This document shows positions 44,161 through 57,796 of a stretch of 64,000 bases of DNA, in pieces. The DNA is from Callipepla californica brunnescens. Taxonomy: Eukaryota > Chordata > Aves > Galliformes > Odontophoridae. The stretch is from positions 829,001 through 893,000 of the forward strand of contig JALIRH010000100.1 of assembly GCA_023055505.1 (NCBI GenBank). The letters are read 5' to 3'. Every line of letters begins with the position of its first letter. The stretch's first letter is position 1. The translations under genes were made by a program, and so were the position numbers. Under the pieces are notes generated by a model. It was not told the DNA's origin. It did not search any database and saw only the letters and a program-made list of their open reading frames with translations.

Positions 44161-47100
44161 TATCCTAACCCTAACCATAACCCTAACCTAAACCTAATCC
44201 CAATCCTAACCCTTACCCTACCCTAACCCCTAACACTAATCCCCTAAACCTTACCACAACCCTAACCCTGAACCCTAACACTACCCTAACCCTGAACCTA
44301 ACCCTAATCCTACCCTAACACCAACCCTCACCCTAACCCTAACCCTAACCCCTAACCCTAACACTAATCCCCTAACCCTAACCCCCTAACCCTAACCCTA
44401 ACCTAACCCTTACCCCAACCCTAACCCCTAACCATACCCTAACCCTAACCCTAAACCCTAACACTACCCTAACCCTGAACCTAACCCTAATCCTACCCTA
44501 ACACCAACCCTCACCCTAACCCTTACCCAAACCCTAAACGTACCCTAACCCTAACACTAACCCTACCCTAACTCTAACCCTACCCTAACCCTACCCTAAC
44601 TCTTACCATATCCCTAACCCTAACCCCTAACCCTAATACTGACCCTAACCCCTAACCCTAACCCTTACCGTAAATTCTAATCCAACCCTAACCCTTACCC
44701 TAACCCCTAACCCTACCCTAACCCTACAGTAACCCTCAAATCTAACCCTAATTCTACCCTAACCCTAACCCTACCCTTAACCCTGACCCTAACCATACCC
44801 TAACCCTTACCTAACCCTAACTCTACCCTAATCCTTAACCCTAAACCTACCCTAACATTTACCCTAACCCCTAACCCTTACCCTAACCCCTACCTAACCA
44901 TAACTCTAACACTAACCCTAACCCTACCCTAACACCTAACCCTACCCTAACCCTATGCTAACCCTAACCCTGACCCTGACCCTGACCCTAACCCTACCCT
45001 TAACCCTGACCCTGACCCTAACCCTACCCTAACCCTTACCTACCCCTAAGCCATAACCCTAACCCTAACACTAACCCTAACCCAACCCTAACCCTACCCT
45101 AACATTTACCCTAACCCCTAACCCTTACCTAACCATAACCCTAACACTAACCCTAAACCTAACCTAACCCTACCCTAACCGTGACCCTAACCCCTATCCC
45201 CAACCCGTAAGCCCAAACCCTAACCCTGTCCCTAACCCCAACCCTACCCTAACCCTAACCCTGCCCCTAACCCTAACACTAACCCCTAACCCTACCCGAG
45301 CCCTAACCCCTAACCTTAACCCTAACCCCTAACCCATACCCTACCCTAACACTACCCTACCCTTACCATAAACCTACCCTAACTCTACCCTTACCCTAAC
45401 CCTACCCTAACCCTAACTCTAACCCTACCCTAACTCTAACCCTATCCATAACCCTAACCCTACCATAACCCTATTGATGGACCCTAACCCTACCCTAACC
45501 CTAACCCCTTACCCTAACACCTAACCCTAACCCTAAACCCTAAACCTTGCCTAACCCTATTGATGGACCCTAACCATAACACTAACCCTACCCGTAATCC
45601 TACCCCTAACCCTTACCCAACCCTAACCCTAACCCTAATCCAACCTAACCCTAACCCTAACCCTAACACTAACCCTACCCCTACACATACACCTAACCCT
45701 AACCCCTAACCCTAAACCCTAACCCTATTGATGGACCCTAACCGTAACCGGAACCCTAAACCTAACTTTACCCTAACCCTACCCGTAACCCTACCCCTAA
45801 CCCTTACCCTATTCTAACCCTAACCCTAACCCTAACCCTAACCCTAACCCTACCCTAACCCTAACTCCTAACACCTTAACCCTAATCCTAACCCCTAACC
45901 CTTACCCTACCCTAACCCTACCCCTACCCTACCCTAACACTAACCCCTAACCTTAACCCCTAACCCTAACCCTACCCTAACCCTAACCCTACACCCTAAC
46001 CCTAACACAAACCCTACCCTAACCCTATCCTAACCCTACCCTAATCTAACCCTAACCCTATTGATCGACCCAAAACCTAACCCTAACCCTACCCTAACCC
46101 TAAAACCCTAACCCTGACTCACACCCTACCCGTAACCCTGACCCTAATACTTACCATAACCATTATCTAACCCTAACCCTACCCCTTAAACCTAACCCTA
46201 ACCCTACCCTAACCTTTACCCTAACCCTAACCCTTACTTAACCATAACCCTACCCTAACACTAACCCTAACCCTACCGTAAACCCTAACCCTTACCCTAC
46301 CCTAACCCTTACCCTTACCCTAACCCTACCCTAATCCTAACCCCTAACCCCAACCCCTAAGCCCTTATCCTGCCCCTAACCCTTACCCCACCCTAACCCT
46401 AAACCCAACCCTACCCTAGCCCTAAACCTACCCAGCCCTAACCCCTAACCTTAACCCTAACCACTAACCCAAACCCTACCCTAACCCTAACCCTACCCTA
46501 ACCCTACCCTAACTCTAACCCTAACGCTTACCATAACCCTAACCCTAAACCTTACCCTAACACTAACCCTACCCTAACCCTAACCCTGACACTGACCCTA
46601 ACCCCTAACCCTAACCCTTACCGTAACCTCTAATCCAAACCTAACCCTAACCCTACCCTTACCTTAACCCTACCCATACCCCTACCCTTACCCCTACCCC
46701 TACCCTAACCCCTAACCCTTACCCTAACCATACTATAAGCCTAACCCTGACCCTAACACTGACCCTAACCCTAACCCTTACCCTAACCCTTACCTTTCCC
46801 TAACTCTTACCCTAACCCTACCCTAACCCTTACCATAAACCTAATCCTAACCCCTACCCTAACATTAACCCTACACTAACCCTGACCCAAACACCTAACC
46901 CTAACCTAACACTAGCCCTACCCTAACCCTAACCCCAACCCTATCCTTAACCCTAACCCTAACTCCTAACCCTACTCTAACCCTAAACCTTAACCTAACC
47001 GTAACCCCTGACCATACCCTAACCCCTAACCCTAACCCTACCCATACCCCTAACCCTACACTAACCCAACACCTAACCCCTAACCCTAGCCCTACCCTAA

Positions 47101-50100
47101 CCCCTAAACCTAACCCTAACCCTAAACCTTAATCCTACCCTAACCCTACCCTAAACCTAACCCTACCTTAAACCCTAACCCTAACCCACCAGATCCCTAA
47201 CCCTAACTCTAACCCTAACCCTACTGATTCCTTACCCTAACCCTACCCTAACTCTAACCTAACCCTAACCCTATTCCTAACCCCAACTTTAACCCTACCC
47301 TAACCCTAACCCTTATCCTAACCGTAACCCCTGACTCTACCCTAACCCCTAACCCTAACCCTACCCTAATCCCAACCCAACCCTAACACTAACCCTACCC
47401 TAACCCTTACCCGAACATTGACCCTAACCCTGACCCTTACGTATCCCTAACCCTTACCCTAACACTAACCCTAACCCTGCCCTAACCCTTACCATAACCC
47501 TAACCCTAACCCTAGCCCTACCCTAACCCCAACCCTATCCCTAACCCTACCCTTACCCTAACCTCAACCCTAACCCTGCCCTAACCCTTACCATAACCCT
47601 AACCCTAACCCTAGCCCTACCCTAACCCTACCCTAACCCTAACCCCAACCCTATCCCTAACCCTACCCTTACCCTAACCCTACCCTAACCCTTATCCTAA
47701 CCTTAACCCCTGACGCTACCCTAACCCCTAACCCTAACCCTACCCTAACCCTAACCCAACCCTAACCCTACCCTAACCCTTACCCTAAACCAAACCCTAT
47801 CCTAACTCTAACCCTAACCCTTACCCTGACCCTAACCCCTAACCCTAACCCTTACAGTAACCCCTAACCCTACCCTAACCCTAACCCCTAACCTTAACCC
47901 CTAACCCTAACCCTACACTAACCCTAATCTAAACTAACCCTAACCCTATTGATGGACCCAAAACCTAACCCTAACCCTACACTAACCATAACACTTAACC
48001 TAACCGTACCCTAACCCTAACCCTGACCCTAACCCTGACTCAAACCCTACCCTTAACCCTGACCCTAACCCTACCCTAACCCTTACCTAACCCTAACCCT
48101 ACCCTAACCCTAACACTACCCTAACATTTACCCTAACCCCTAACCCTTACCTAACCATAACCCTAACACTAAAACTAACCCTACTCTAACCCCTAACCCT
48201 ACCCTAACCCTTACCCTAACACTAACCCTAAACCTACCCTAACCGTGACCCTAACCCCTAACCCCAACCCCAAAGCCCTAACCCTAACCCTGCCACTAAC
48301 CCCAACCCAACCCTAACCCTAACCCCAACCCTACCCTAACCCTAACACTAACCCCTAACCCTACCCTAGCCCTAACTAATAACCCCTAATTTTAACCCTA
48401 ACACTAACCCTAGCCCTACCCTAACCCTACCCCTACCCCTTACACTAACCATACCCTAACCCTAAAACTGACCCTACACCATCCCTGACCCTAACCCTAA
48501 CCCTTACCCTAACCCTTACCTATCCCTAACCCTACTCTAACCCTTAACCCTAACCCTACCCTAACCCTTACCCATACCCCTACCCCTAACCCCTACATCT
48601 AGCCCTACCCTAAGCCTAACCCTACCCTATCCCTAACCCTTACCCTAACCCTTACCTATCCCTAACCCTACCCTAACCCTAACCATACCCCTATCCCTAA
48701 CCCCTACATCTAGCCCTACCCTAACCCTAACCCTACCCTATCCCTAACCCTAACCCTTACCCTAACCCTTACCTATCCCTAACCCTACCCTAACCCTACC
48801 CCTAACTCTACCCTAACCCTGACTCAAACCCTACCCTTAACCGTGACCCTGACCCTAACCCTACCCTAACCCTTACCTACCCCTAACCCATAACCCTAAC
48901 CCTATCCCTACCCTAACATTTACCCTAACCCTTACCTAACCATAACCCTAACACTAACCCTAAACCTAACCTAACCCTACCCTAACCGTGACCCTAACCC
49001 CTATCCCCAACCCGTAAGCCCAAACCCTAACCCTGTCCCTAACCCCAACCCTACCCTAACCCTAACCACAACCCTACCCTAACCCTAAACCTAACACTAA
49101 CCCCTAACCCTACCCTAGCCCTAATCCCTAACCCATACCCTACCCTAACACTACCCTACCCTTACCCTAAACCTACTCTAACTCTACCCTTACCCTAACC
49201 CTACCCTAAACCTAACTATAACCCTACCCTAACTCTAACCCTAACCCTAACTCTTACCCTATCCCTAACCCTAACCCCTAACCCTGACACTGACCCTAAC
49301 CACTAAACCTAACCCTTACCGTAAATTCTAATCCAACCCTAACCCTAACCCTACCCTAACCCTACCCATACCCCTACCCCTACCCCTAACCTAACCCTAA
49401 CACTACCCTAACCCTAACCCCTAACCCTAACCCCTAACCGTAGCCCTACCCTAACCCTACCCCTCACCCTAACCCTAACACTACCCTAACCCTAACCCCT
49501 AACCCTAACCCCTAACCGTAGCCCTACCCTAACCCTACCCCTCACCCTAACCCTATCCCTTACCCTAACCCTTACCTATCCCTAACCCTAACCCTAAACC
49601 TTAACCCTACCCTAACCCTACCCTAAACCTAACCCTAACCTTAAACCCTAACCCCAACCCACCAGATCCCTAACCCTAACTCTAACCCTAACCCTACTGA
49701 TTCCTTACCATAACCCTACCCTAACCCTAACCCTACCCTAAACTTAACCCCTAACCCTAACCCTTACCCTAACCCTAACATTGACCCTATCCCTGACCCT
49801 AACCCCTAACCCTAACCCTTACCGTAACTCCTAACCCTAAACCCTAACCCTAACACTAACCCTGACTCAAACCCAACCCTTAACCCTGACCCTTACCCTA
49901 CCCTAACCCTCACTCAAACCCTACCCTTAACCCTGACCCTGACCCTAACCCTACCCTAACCCTTACCTATCTCTAACCCTACCCTAACCCTAACCCTAAC
50001 CCTACCCTAACCCTACCCTAACCCTACCCTAACCCTCCAATCTAACCCTAATTCTACTCTAACCCTAACCCCTAACCCTAACCCTACCCTAACCCTAAAC

Positions 50101-51334
50101 CCTAATCCTACCATAACCCTATTGATGGACCCTAATTCTACCTTAACCCTAACCCCTAACCCTAACACTAACCCTACACTAACCCTAATCTAAACTAACC
50201 CTAACCCTATTGATGGACCCAAAACCTAACCCTAACCCTACCCTAACCATAACACTTAACCTAACCGTACCCTAGCCCTAACCCTGACCCTAACCCTGAC
50301 TCAAACCCTACCCTTAACCCTGACCCTAACCCTACCCTAACCCTTACCTAACCCTAACCCTACCCTAACCCTAACATTTACCCTAACCCCTAACCCTTAC
50401 CCTAACCCTTACCTAACCATAGCCCTAACACTAAAACTAACCCTACTCTAACCCCTAACCCTACCCTAACCCTTACCCTAACACTAACCCTAACCCTACC
50501 CTAACCGTGACCCTAAACCCTAACCCCAACCCCTAAGCCCTAACCCTAACCCTGCCCTAACCCTAACCCCAACCCTACCCTAACCCTAACCCTGCCCATA
50601 ACCCTAATACTAACCCCTAACCCTACCCTAGCCCTAACTTCTAACCCCTAGTTTTAACCCTAACACTAACCCTAGCCCTACCCTAACCCTACCCCTTACA
50701 CTAACCATACCCTAACCCTAACACTGACCCTACCCCCATCCCTGACCCTAACCCTAACCCTTACCCTAACCCTTACCTATCCCTAACCCTACCCTAACCC
50801 TTACCCATACCCCTACCCCTAACCCCTAAATCTAGCCCTACCCTAAGCCTAACCCTACCCTATCCCTGACCCTAACCCTAACCCTTACCTATCCCTAACC
50901 CTACCCTAACACTAAACCTAACCCTGCCCTAACCCTTACCATAACCCTAACCCTAGCCCTACCCTAACCCTACCCTTACCCTAACCTTAACCCTAACCCT
51001 GCCCTAACCCTTACCATAACCCTAACACTAACCCTAGCCCTACACTAACCCTACCCTAACCCCAACACTATCCCTAACCCTACCCTTACCCTAACCTTAA
51101 CCCTAACCCCTAACCCTACCCTAACCCTTATCCTAACATTAACCCCTGACGCTACCCTAAACCGTTACCCTAACCCTACCCTAACCCTAACCCAACCCTA
51201 ACCCTACCCTAACCCTTACCCTAAACCAAACCCAACCCTAACTCTAACCCTAACACTTAACCTGACCCTAACCCCTAACCCTAACCCTTAACGTAACCCC
51301 TAACCCTACCCTAACCCTAACCCCTAATCTTAAC

Positions 51335-51365
<31 letters not shown>

Positions 51366-54300
51366 CCCTACACTAACCCTAATCTAAACTAACCCTAACC
51401 CTATTGACGGACCCAAAACCTACCCCTAACCCTACCCTAACCATAACACTTACCCTAACCGTACCCTAACCCTAACCCTACCCTAACCCTCACCCTAACA
51501 CTACCCTAACACTACCCTAACACTACCCTAACATTTACCCTAACCCCTAACCCTTACCCTAACCCTTACCTGACCATAACCCTAACACTAAACCTAACCC
51601 TAACCCTAACCCTTAACCCCAACCCCTAAGCCCTAACCCTAACTCCTAAGCCCTAACCCCACCCTAACCCTAACCCTGCCCCTAACACCTAACCCTACCC
51701 TAGCCCTAACCCCTAATTTTAACCCTAACCCCTAACCCTAACCCTACCCTAACCCTAACCCTGCCCCTTACCCTAACCATACCCTAACCCTAACACTGAC
51801 CCTACCCCTATCCCTGACCCTAACCCTTACTCTAACCCTTACCTATCCCTAACCCTACCCTAACCCTTAACCCGAACCCTACCTTAACCCTTACCCTAAC
51901 CCCTAACCCTAACCCTACACTAACCCTCAAATCTAACCCTAATTCTACCCTAACCCTAACCCCTAACCCTACCCTAACCCTAACCCTGACTCAAACCCTA
52001 CCCTTAACCCCGACCCTAACCCTACCCTAACCCTTACCCTAACACTACCCTAACATTTACCCTAACCTTTAAACCTTACCTAACCATAACACTAATACTA
52101 AAACTAACCCTACCCTAACAACTAACCCTACCCTAACCCTTTCCCTAACACTAACCCTAACCCTGCACTAACCGTGACCCTAACCCCCAACCCCAACCCC
52201 TAAGCCCTAACCCTAACCCTGCCCCTAACCCCAACCCTACCCTAACCCTAACCCTGCCCCTAACCCTCACACTAACCCCTAACCCTACCCTAGCCCTAAC
52301 CCCTAACCACTAATTTTAACCCTAACCCTTAACCCTAGCCCTACCCTAACCCTGCCCTAACCCTAACCATACCCTAACCCTAACACTGACCCTAACCCTA
52401 TCCCTGACCCTAACCCTTAACCCTAACCCTACTCTAACACTTACCCTAACCCCTAACCCTAACCCTATCCCTTACCTAACCCTATCCCTACACTAACCCT
52501 CAAATCTAACCCTAATTCTACCCTAACCCTAACCCCACCCTAAACCTAACCCTGACTCAAACCCTACCCTTAACCCTGACTTTAACCCTACCCTAACCCT
52601 TACCTAACCCTAACCCTACCCTAACCCTAACACTACCCTAACATTTACCCTAACCCCTAACCCTTACCTAACCATAACACTAACACTAAAACTAACCCTA
52701 CCCTAACCCCTAACCCTACCCTAACCCTTACCCTAACACTAACCCTAACCCTGCACTAACCGTGACCCTAACCCCTAACCCCAACCCCTAAGCCCTAACC
52801 CTAACCCTGCCCCTAACCCCAACCCTACCCTAACCCTAACCCTGCCCCTAACCCTCACACTAACCCCTAACCCTACCCTAGCCCTAACCCCTAACCCCTA
52901 ATTTTAACCCTAACCCTTAACCCTAGCCCTACCCTAACCCTGCCCTAACCCTAACCATACCCTAACCCTAACACTGACCCTAACCCTATCCCTGACCCTA
53001 ACCCTTACCTATCCCTAACCCTACCCTAACCCTACCCTAACACCTAACCCTAACCCTAACCCTATCCCTTACCTAACCCTAACCCTACACTAACCCTCAA
53101 ATCTAACCCTAATTCTACCCTAACACTAACCCCTAACCCTACCCTAACCCTAACCCTACCCTACCCCTGACTCAAACCCTACCCTTAACCCTCCTTAACC
53201 CTACCCTAACCCTTACCTAACCCTAACCCTACCCTAACCCTTAACCCTAACCCTACCCTAACATTTACCCTAACCCCTAACCATAACCCTAACACTAACC
53301 CTAACCCTAACCTTACCCTACCCTAACCGTGACCCTAACCCCTAACCCCAACCCATAAGCCCTAACCCCAAACCCTTACCTAACCCAAACCCTACCCTAA
53401 TCCTAACCCTAACCCTGCCCCTAACCCTAACACAAACCCCTAACCCTACCCTAGCCCTACCCTAGACCTAACCCTACCCTAGCCCTAACCCCTAACCCAA
53501 ACCCTAACCTTACCCTAAACCTACCCTTACCCTAACTCTAACCCTAACACTAACCCTACCCTAACTCTTACCCTATCCCTAACGCTAAGCCCTAACCCTG
53601 ACACTGACCCTAACTCCTAACCCTAACCCTTACCAAAAATTCTAATCCAACCCTAACCCTAACCCTACCCTAACCCTACCCATACCCCTACCCCTACACT
53701 AACCCTTACCCTAACCCTTACCTATCCCTAACCCTAGCCCTATCCTAACCCTAACCCTTACCCTATCCCTAACCCTAACCCTTACCCTAACCCTTACCTA
53801 TCTCTAACCCTACCCTAACCCTTAACCCTAACCCTTAACCCTAACCCTACCCTAACCCTCCAATCTAACCCTAATTCTACTCTAACCCTAACCCTACCCT
53901 AACCCTAAACCCTAACCCTACCATAACCCTATTGATGGACCCTAGTTCTACCCTAACCCTAACCCCTAACCCTAACCCCTAACCCTAACACCTAACCCTT
54001 TGCTAACCCTATTGATGGACCCTAACTGTAACACTAACCCTACCCGTAATCCTACCCCTAACCCTTACCCAACCCTAACCCTAACCCTTACCCTACCCTA
54101 ACCCTAACCCTTACCCTAAACCTAACCCTACCCTAATTCTAACCCTAACCCTGACCCTATCCCTAAACCTAACCCCTGACCCTAACCCCTAACCTTAACC
54201 CCTAACCCTAACCCTACCCTTACCCTAACCCTACACCCTAACCCTAAACCCTACCCTAACCCTAAAACCCTAACCCTACCTCACACCCTACCCTTTAACC

Positions 54301-54391
54301 CTGACCCTAATACTTACCCTAACCATTATCTAACCCTAACCCTACCCCATCCCTACCCTACCCCTTAAACCTAACCCTAACCCTACCCTAA
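44161..54391. repeat. Degenerate CCCTAA-like array, about 10 kb
   Basis: Almost entirely CCCTAA-derived words on one strand (CCCTAACC, CCCTACC, CCCCTAACC, CCCTGACC), less pure than in the 5.3-kb units and without a strand switch. Ten ATTGATGGACCC-like spacers occur (about 45473, 45559, 45727, 46060, 47948, 50121, 50209, 51403, 53931, 54011). Larger duplications are present: text around TCTAAACTAACC recurs near 47930, 50190 and 51380, and text around CTAATTTTAACCC near 52309 and 52893. There are no open frames of note and no gene. Confidence 0.93.
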
Positions 54392-55367
54392 CGGTGTCAG
54401 AATGTGACAGTCACAATATCAAAGTATCACAATGTCAGAATGTCAGTGTCACAAGGTTAGAATTTCACAATGCCAAAATATCACAATGTGAGAATCTAAA
54501 AATGTCACAGTGTCAGAATGTCACAATGCAAAAATGAAAGACTGTCACAATACCAGAAGGTAAAAATTTCACAGTCAGAATATTACAGTGTCACAATGTC
54601 AGAAGGTCGCATTTTCAGAATGTCAGTACGTGAGGATGTCAGAACGTCACAATGTCACAAAGTGAGAATATGAGAATGTCAGAATAACAGAATGTCAGAA
54701 TGTGAGAACGAAATGATGTCAGAATGTGATTATGTGAGAATGTCCGAATTTCAGAATGTCAGAATGTCACAACGTCAGAATGCAAGAATATCAGAATGTC
54801 CTAAGTTGAGAATGTCACAATGTATCTGAATAGAAGAATGTAACATTGGCACAATCTCAGAATGTAACAAAGACATCACATCATAATGTCAGAATTTCAC
54901 AACTTCACAATGTCACAATGAGAGAATTTCAGAACGCAGCAATGTAACAATCTGAGAATGTCACAATATCAGATTGTCAGAATGTGAGAATGACAAAATG
55001 TGAGAATATCACAATATCACTATGCCAGATTCCCAAAATGCCACGATGTCACAATCTCAGAATGTCAGAATCACAGAATTTGACACTGCGAGAATATCAC
55101 AAAGTCACAAAGCCACAATGTCATAATATCACAATATCACAATGTCAGAATGTCACTATGGCAGATTGTCAGAATGCCAGAACATCAGAAGGTGAGAATA
55201 TAAGAATGTCAGAATGTCACAATGTCACAATGAGAGAATATTAGAATGTCACAATGTCAACATGTCAGAATGTGAGAAAGGGAGAATGTCATGATGTCAG
55301 AATGTCTTAATGTCAGAATGTCAAATCGTCACAACCTCCCAATTAAAATTCAGGGAATATGACTGTG
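54392..55367. repeat. 8-bp minisatellite (TCAGAATG / TCACAATG), block 1
   Basis: The telomere-like strand stops at 54391 and an 8-bp repeat begins. Three units encode an 8-residue repeat (M-S-E-C-H-N-V-R), giving spurious open frames. Variants include GAGAGAATG and TCAAAATG. Confidence 0.93.
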
Positions 55368-56290
55368 TGTGAAAGACAGCAACTGTTTTTGACTTTTGTT
55401 GTCTCAAAGCTTGCTTCATGAGGTCTTTCTGGCTAGAAGACTCTAATTGACAACTGCTTGGAGAAGCTGATCATCACAAAGGACAGTAATACTTGTATGG
55501 CACCGAAAGTACTACTCCTGTTGATTTATCTGTTGGGCCAGATGTGTTGGGTGGGCACAAATCAAACTAATGCCAGAACACGGAGGCAGCTAAAGAAAGC
55601 AGGATAGACACCCTGTTGTCCCTACAAGACAAGCCTCTCTTAAAACAAAACACCCACATGAATGGTGAGGAGCTTTCCTCCTTCAAGGTTTGAAAATTTA
55701 AAGCAAAACTGACCTTTAGGTTTAATCCCCTCGATAACCAGAGTCTGGAATGTGATGAATATGCATGTGCTATACCTTTAAATAGCTATTCATTTCTCTC
55801 TTACGTGTGCATGTTTGGTGAAGCAATCCCCCATGTACCCAGCGCGCCGCTTGACAGAACTCATTGGTGTGTCGAGTTGCTCAGTTGGTTTTCTCGACAC
55901 CACTAAACCAAAGACTTTGAAGAAGAGACTTTCCTGAGGGAAAAACCTCTTTGGAAGAACCCCCCTGCACAGCGCCTGCTTGCTGCAAAACTTCCCGGCT
56001 TTCTCCCATCCCCCGCGGAGACCAGACGAATTCCTGAGACCAACGGACTACGGACCTCGCCAGATCCACGGTGCTGATGCTCTCTCTTTCTCTTTCTTGC
56101 TTTCTGCCAAGTCTCTTCGCTTTTCATCTCTTTTCTATCACCCATCTTCCCTTCCCCATATCCCTAAAAAACTACTTATTGTAATAAACTGGTTGGGCTA
56201 AAATTTGAACCATTGCCTTTTAATCTCACCATCGGGTATACACATACATATAAAGAACCTCATCTCCCTCCTTTATTTTGGAGCGTGACA
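55368..56290 (+). mobile_element. Solo LTR, 923 bp, target duplication CTGTG
   Basis: Begins TGTGAAAGACAGC and ends GAGCGTGACA. The 5-bp duplication CTGTG flanks it (55363-55367 and 56291-56295), and the array phrase GGGAATATGACTGTGTC is restored if the insert is removed. A TATA-like CTTTAAATAG lies near 55778 and AATAAA at 56183-56188, in plus orientation. A T/C-rich tract precedes the poly(A) signal. The 5-bp duplication and the ends fit an avian ERV LTR; I cannot name the family. Confidence 0.85.
55497..55607 (+). CDS. 36-codon open frame inside the solo LTR, signal-peptide-like
   Basis: ATG at 55497, stop TAG at 55605-55607. The start (M-A-P-K) is followed by a Leu-rich hydrophobic run of about ten residues, then a polar tail with N-Q-T and R-T-R-R. 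The layout is that of a short secretory signal, and it could be a relic of an envelope start kept in U3. It is short enough to be chance. Confidence 0.2.
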   Translation: MAPKVLLLLIYLLGQMCWVGTNQTNARTRRQLKKAG

Positions 56291-57463
56291 CTGTGTCAAA
56301 ACGTCACAATGAGAGAATATGAAAAAGTGAGAACATCACAATGACCGAATGTCAGAATGTCGCAATTAGAAAATCGGGGAATATCAAAATGTCACAACGT
56401 CACAATGAGAGATAATAACACCAAGTGAATGACAATGTCACAGTGTCACAATGAGAGGATCTCAGAATGTCAGAACTTCAAAATGTCAAAATGTCACAAA
56501 GTCCAAATATCACAATGACAGAATGTCAGAATGACAGATTCCCACAGTTTCAGAATGTCAGAATGTGGTAATGAGAGAAAGTCAAAATATCGGAATGTCA
56601 GAATGTCACAAGGAGAGAATGTCAGAGTGTCACAATGCTATAATGTCAAAATGTCAGAACATCAGAAGGTCAGAATATCACAATGTCACAACGAGAGAAC
56701 CTCAAAATGTCACCAAGAGAGACTGTCAAACTATCAGAATGTGAGAATGAGTGAATGTCACAATGAGAGATGGCCACAATTTTAGAATGCCAGATTGTGA
56801 GAATGTCAGAATGTGAAAACGCCAGAATGGGAGTGAGTGAATGTCACAACATCAAAATGTCATAACGTCAGAATGTACCAATGTGAGAGTGCCTGAATGT
56901 CACAGTATGAGAACGTCACAATATCACAAATCTCAGAATTTCAGTGTCAGAATGAGAGAATGTCACAATGCCACAATGAGAGAATGTCGCAATTACAGAT
57001 TATTGATATATCAGAATGTCAGAATACGAGAAAGTGAGAATGTCCCAATGTCAGAATATCAGAATGAGGGAAAGAGAGAATGTCATGATGTCAGAATGTC
57101 AAATTGTCACAAAGTCACAATATCACAATGAGAGAATATCAGAAAGTGAGAATATGCCAGTGAATGAATGACACATTGTGAGAATGTCAGAATGTCAGAA
57201 CGTCAGAATATCAGAATTACAAAATCAGGGAATATGACTGTGTCACAATGTCACAAAGAGAGAATATGAAAAAGTGAGAATATCACAACGACCGAATGTC
57301 AGAACGTGACAATGTCACAATGTCAGAATGAGGGAAAGAGAGAATGTCATGAAGTCAGAATGTCAACTTGTCACAATGCCACAATAGCACAGTAAGAGAA
57401 TATCAGAAAGTGAGAATTATGACAGTGACTGAATGTCACGATGTGAGAAAGTCAGAATATTAG
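56291..57463. repeat. 8-bp minisatellite, block 2
   Basis: Continues the TCAGAATG/TCACAATG array after the solo LTR. A longer phrase, TCAGGGAATATGACTGTGTC, marks higher-order copies at about 55350, 57233 and 58051. Confidence 0.93.
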
Positions 57464-57796
57464 TATAGGGCAAATAACCCCCAAAAAAACACTCTATGGA
57501 AATTGTGCGAAAGGCGGTATATTTTAGGTAGGCTTAAGAAAATGGTATACAAACAAGAAGAAAAGAGAGGAGCTCACCTTGATGATGGTCGAGGCTCGCT
57601 AATAACTCCAAAAGGGAGGGATCTCTAACAAGAGAACCTTCCCTGCTGGAGGTCAGCCCTTAAATGGGGTCTTGGCAGAGGTGGAGTCAAACTCCACCCC
57701 TTCCAATCACACTCGCTTGTGCCCCTGCAGCTGACTCAGGGCTTGCCTCAGGTGATCAATCAGTGGTTCAGGCCATGATTCAACAGTTCCCATACA
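57464..57796 (-). mobile_element. Solo LTR, 333 bp, target duplication ATTAG
   Basis: The insert begins TATAGGGCAAAT and ends TTCCCATACA on the plus strand. ATTAG flanks it on both sides (57459-57463 and 57797-57801). On the minus strand it starts TGTATGGGAAC and has AP-1-like TGAGTCA, a reverse CCAAT (GATTGG) and a TATA-like CATTTAAGG (about 57658-57668), so U3 reads on the minus strand. The far end is TA instead of CA, a mutated terminus. No poly(A) signal is recognised. Confidence 0.7.
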
